From Candidatus Midichloria sp. (GTDB lineage: Bacteria > Pseudomonadota > Alphaproteobacteria > Rickettsiales > Midichloriaceae), in NCBI GenBank assembly GCA_030060845.1, contig CP094379.1, positions 441,737 through 505,736 of the forward strand: DNA of 64,000 nt. The letters are read 5' to 3'. Each line of letters starts with the position of its first letter. The first letter of the stretch is position 1. Below the pieces are notes generated by a model that was not told where the DNA came from, searched no databases, and worked only from the letters and a program-made list of their open reading frames with translations. Position numbers and translations under genes: made by a program. This document shows, piece after piece, positions 63,197 to 64,000 of the stretch.

Positions 63197-64000
63197 TTAA
63201 TTTTCATTTTTTAGCTGAGTATATGCTTCAGCTAAAGCTACATTTTCATTTAATAGCCTATTTATTTCATTTTGTTTAGCTTTAAATGCAACTAGCTGCT
63301 GACCTTCTAGATTTAATGATTTTGGTATAATAGTAACCTTTGCAGGATTGACTTGCCTACCATCAACATGCACTTCGTAGTGCAGGTGAGGGCCTGTAGA
63401 CATCCCAGTTGAACCAACATAACCAATGACTTCACCTTGTTTTACCATGGCCCCTGCAGAAAATTTGCTAGAAAAGCGATCTAAATGAGCATAAAGGGTA
63501 GAGTATTTCTTATTATGCTTAATTTTAACGTAACGTCCATAATTACTATGATACTTCATAATTTCAATTACTCCATCTCCTGAAGCAATGACAGGAGTGC
63601 CCCGAGAAGCTGCATAATCAAGGCCTCGGTGCATTCTAGAATACCCTAAAATTGGATGTTTGCGCATGCCAAAACCAGAGCTAACTGTGGCACTTTTTAC
63701 TGGAGTTCTAAGTAATGCTTTTTTTATATTAGAACCATCTTTATTAAAATAGCCAAAAGTGCCATCAGAAAATTCATGCATATATACTTCAATATTTCTG
63801 TCTTTCACCTGTAAAGAAGCATACATGATTCTGCCATCTTTAATCTTTTTACCTTTATCATTTGTTTGGTATTTATGCACAACTTTAAACTTACTACCAA
63901 AATCTAAATCGCGCTGAAAGTCAATTTGGTGACTGAATATATTAATGAGATCCATAACTATGGAGCGCGACAAGCCACTGTTTTGCGCAGAATGAAAGAA
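63197..64000 (-). CDS. M23 family metallopeptidase, 5' end outside the window
   Basis: This is the C-terminal 267 or so residues of a cell-wall endopeptidase. The frame is still open at the window edge, so the TTG at 63973 is not the true start. A Csd3/MepM-like middle segment (MDLINIFSHQIDFQRDL) leads to an intact LytM domain: SSGFGMRKHPILGYSRMHRG, then LDYAA (HxxxD zinc ligands), YGRYVKIKHNKKYSTLYAHL and GPHLHYEVHVDG (HxH). A short coiled-coil tail follows. It cuts peptidoglycan cross-bridges. Unlike its neighbour it keeps all metal ligands. Confidence 0.92.
   Translation of the reverse strand, partial: FFHSAQNSGLSRSIVMDLINIFSHQIDFQRDLDFGSKFKVVHKYQTNDKGKKIKDGRIMYASLQVKDRNIEVYMHEFSDGTFGYFNKDGSNIKKALLRTPVKSATVSSGFGMRKHPILGYSRMHRGLDYAASRGTPVIASGDGVIEIMKYHSNYGRYVKIKHNKKYSTLYAHLDRFSSKFSAGAMVKQGEVIGYVGSTGMSTGPHLHYEVHVDGRQVNPAKVTIIPKSLNLEGQQLVAFKAKQNEINRLLNENVALAEAYTQLKNEN

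Overview
The window is AT-rich bacterial DNA of alphaproteobacterial, Rickettsiales-like character, my best guess being an obligate intracellular lineage near Midichloriaceae or Rickettsiaceae. Grounds: GapR (DUF2312) and ferredoxin-NADP reductase genes, ATP synthase F1 and F0 genes in separate clusters with an atpF-prime gene, an SRP/Sec/cell-wall core set, transporters for imported metabolites (DASS carrier, aromatic amino acid-type permease, two MFS carriers), and very many decaying genes lying between intact housekeeping operons. The genus assignment is inference; no rRNA gene is present.

Layout. 0-2.5 kb: wrecked RND efflux gene and an IS5-like element. 2.5-12 kb (minus strand): gapR, a PerM-type membrane protein, a comEC wreck, the pccA-cmk-rpsA operon, and a permease-MFS pair. 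12.2-14.9 kb: a graveyard of thiamine genes (thiM, thiL, thiD, tenA) with a foreign htpG fragment wedged inside. 15-15.6 kb: rpmI-rplT. 15.8-19.9 kb: debris with an IS630 wreck, a miniature IS5-derived element and a ccoG wreck. 19.9-23.7 kb (minus): ABC exporter and RNase E/G. 24-27.6 kb (plus): secF, murA (catalytic Cys replaced by Asp), prfB with its +1 frameshift site, iscX. 27.9-37.3 kb (minus): alaS-ligA and atpH-A-G-D-C. 37.4-41.5 kb: decayed genes, including remnants of two adjacent gene-transfer-agent/phage tail genes separated by an intact DASS transporter, and a DUF2335 wreck. 41.7-42.8 kb: tRNA-Arg and ftsY. 44.7-46.9 kb: F0 genes atpI-B-E-F'-F. 47.4 kb: tRNA-Thr. 47.6-49.6 kb: debris. 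49.6-52.2 kb (minus): feoA-feoB-feoC. 53-54.2 kb: ProP-type MFS gene whose stop codon lies in an IS end. 54.2-55.6 kb: decayed membrane glycosyltransferase-like gene. 55.7-60.6 kb (plus): FNR-folD-yihY-recG chain, recG being split by a frameshift at an A9 tract. 60.7-64 kb: an IHF/HU-like gene, a broken secreted-protein gene, a strong terminator hairpin and two M23/LytM genes.

Together the intact genes cover energy (ATP synthase, FNR, propionyl-CoA carboxylation), translation, protein export, envelope growth and iron uptake. The wrecks record loss of thiamine salvage, cbb3 oxidase assembly, DNA uptake, an RND pump and a gene transfer agent. I did not find a convincing new biological system. 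The strongest leads are the dismantled thiamine locus, the split GTA remnant, the natural MurA Cys-to-Asp change, the miniature IS derivative, and the coincidence of frame breaks with homopolymer runs (recG and others), which could be slippage, recent decay or sequencing error.
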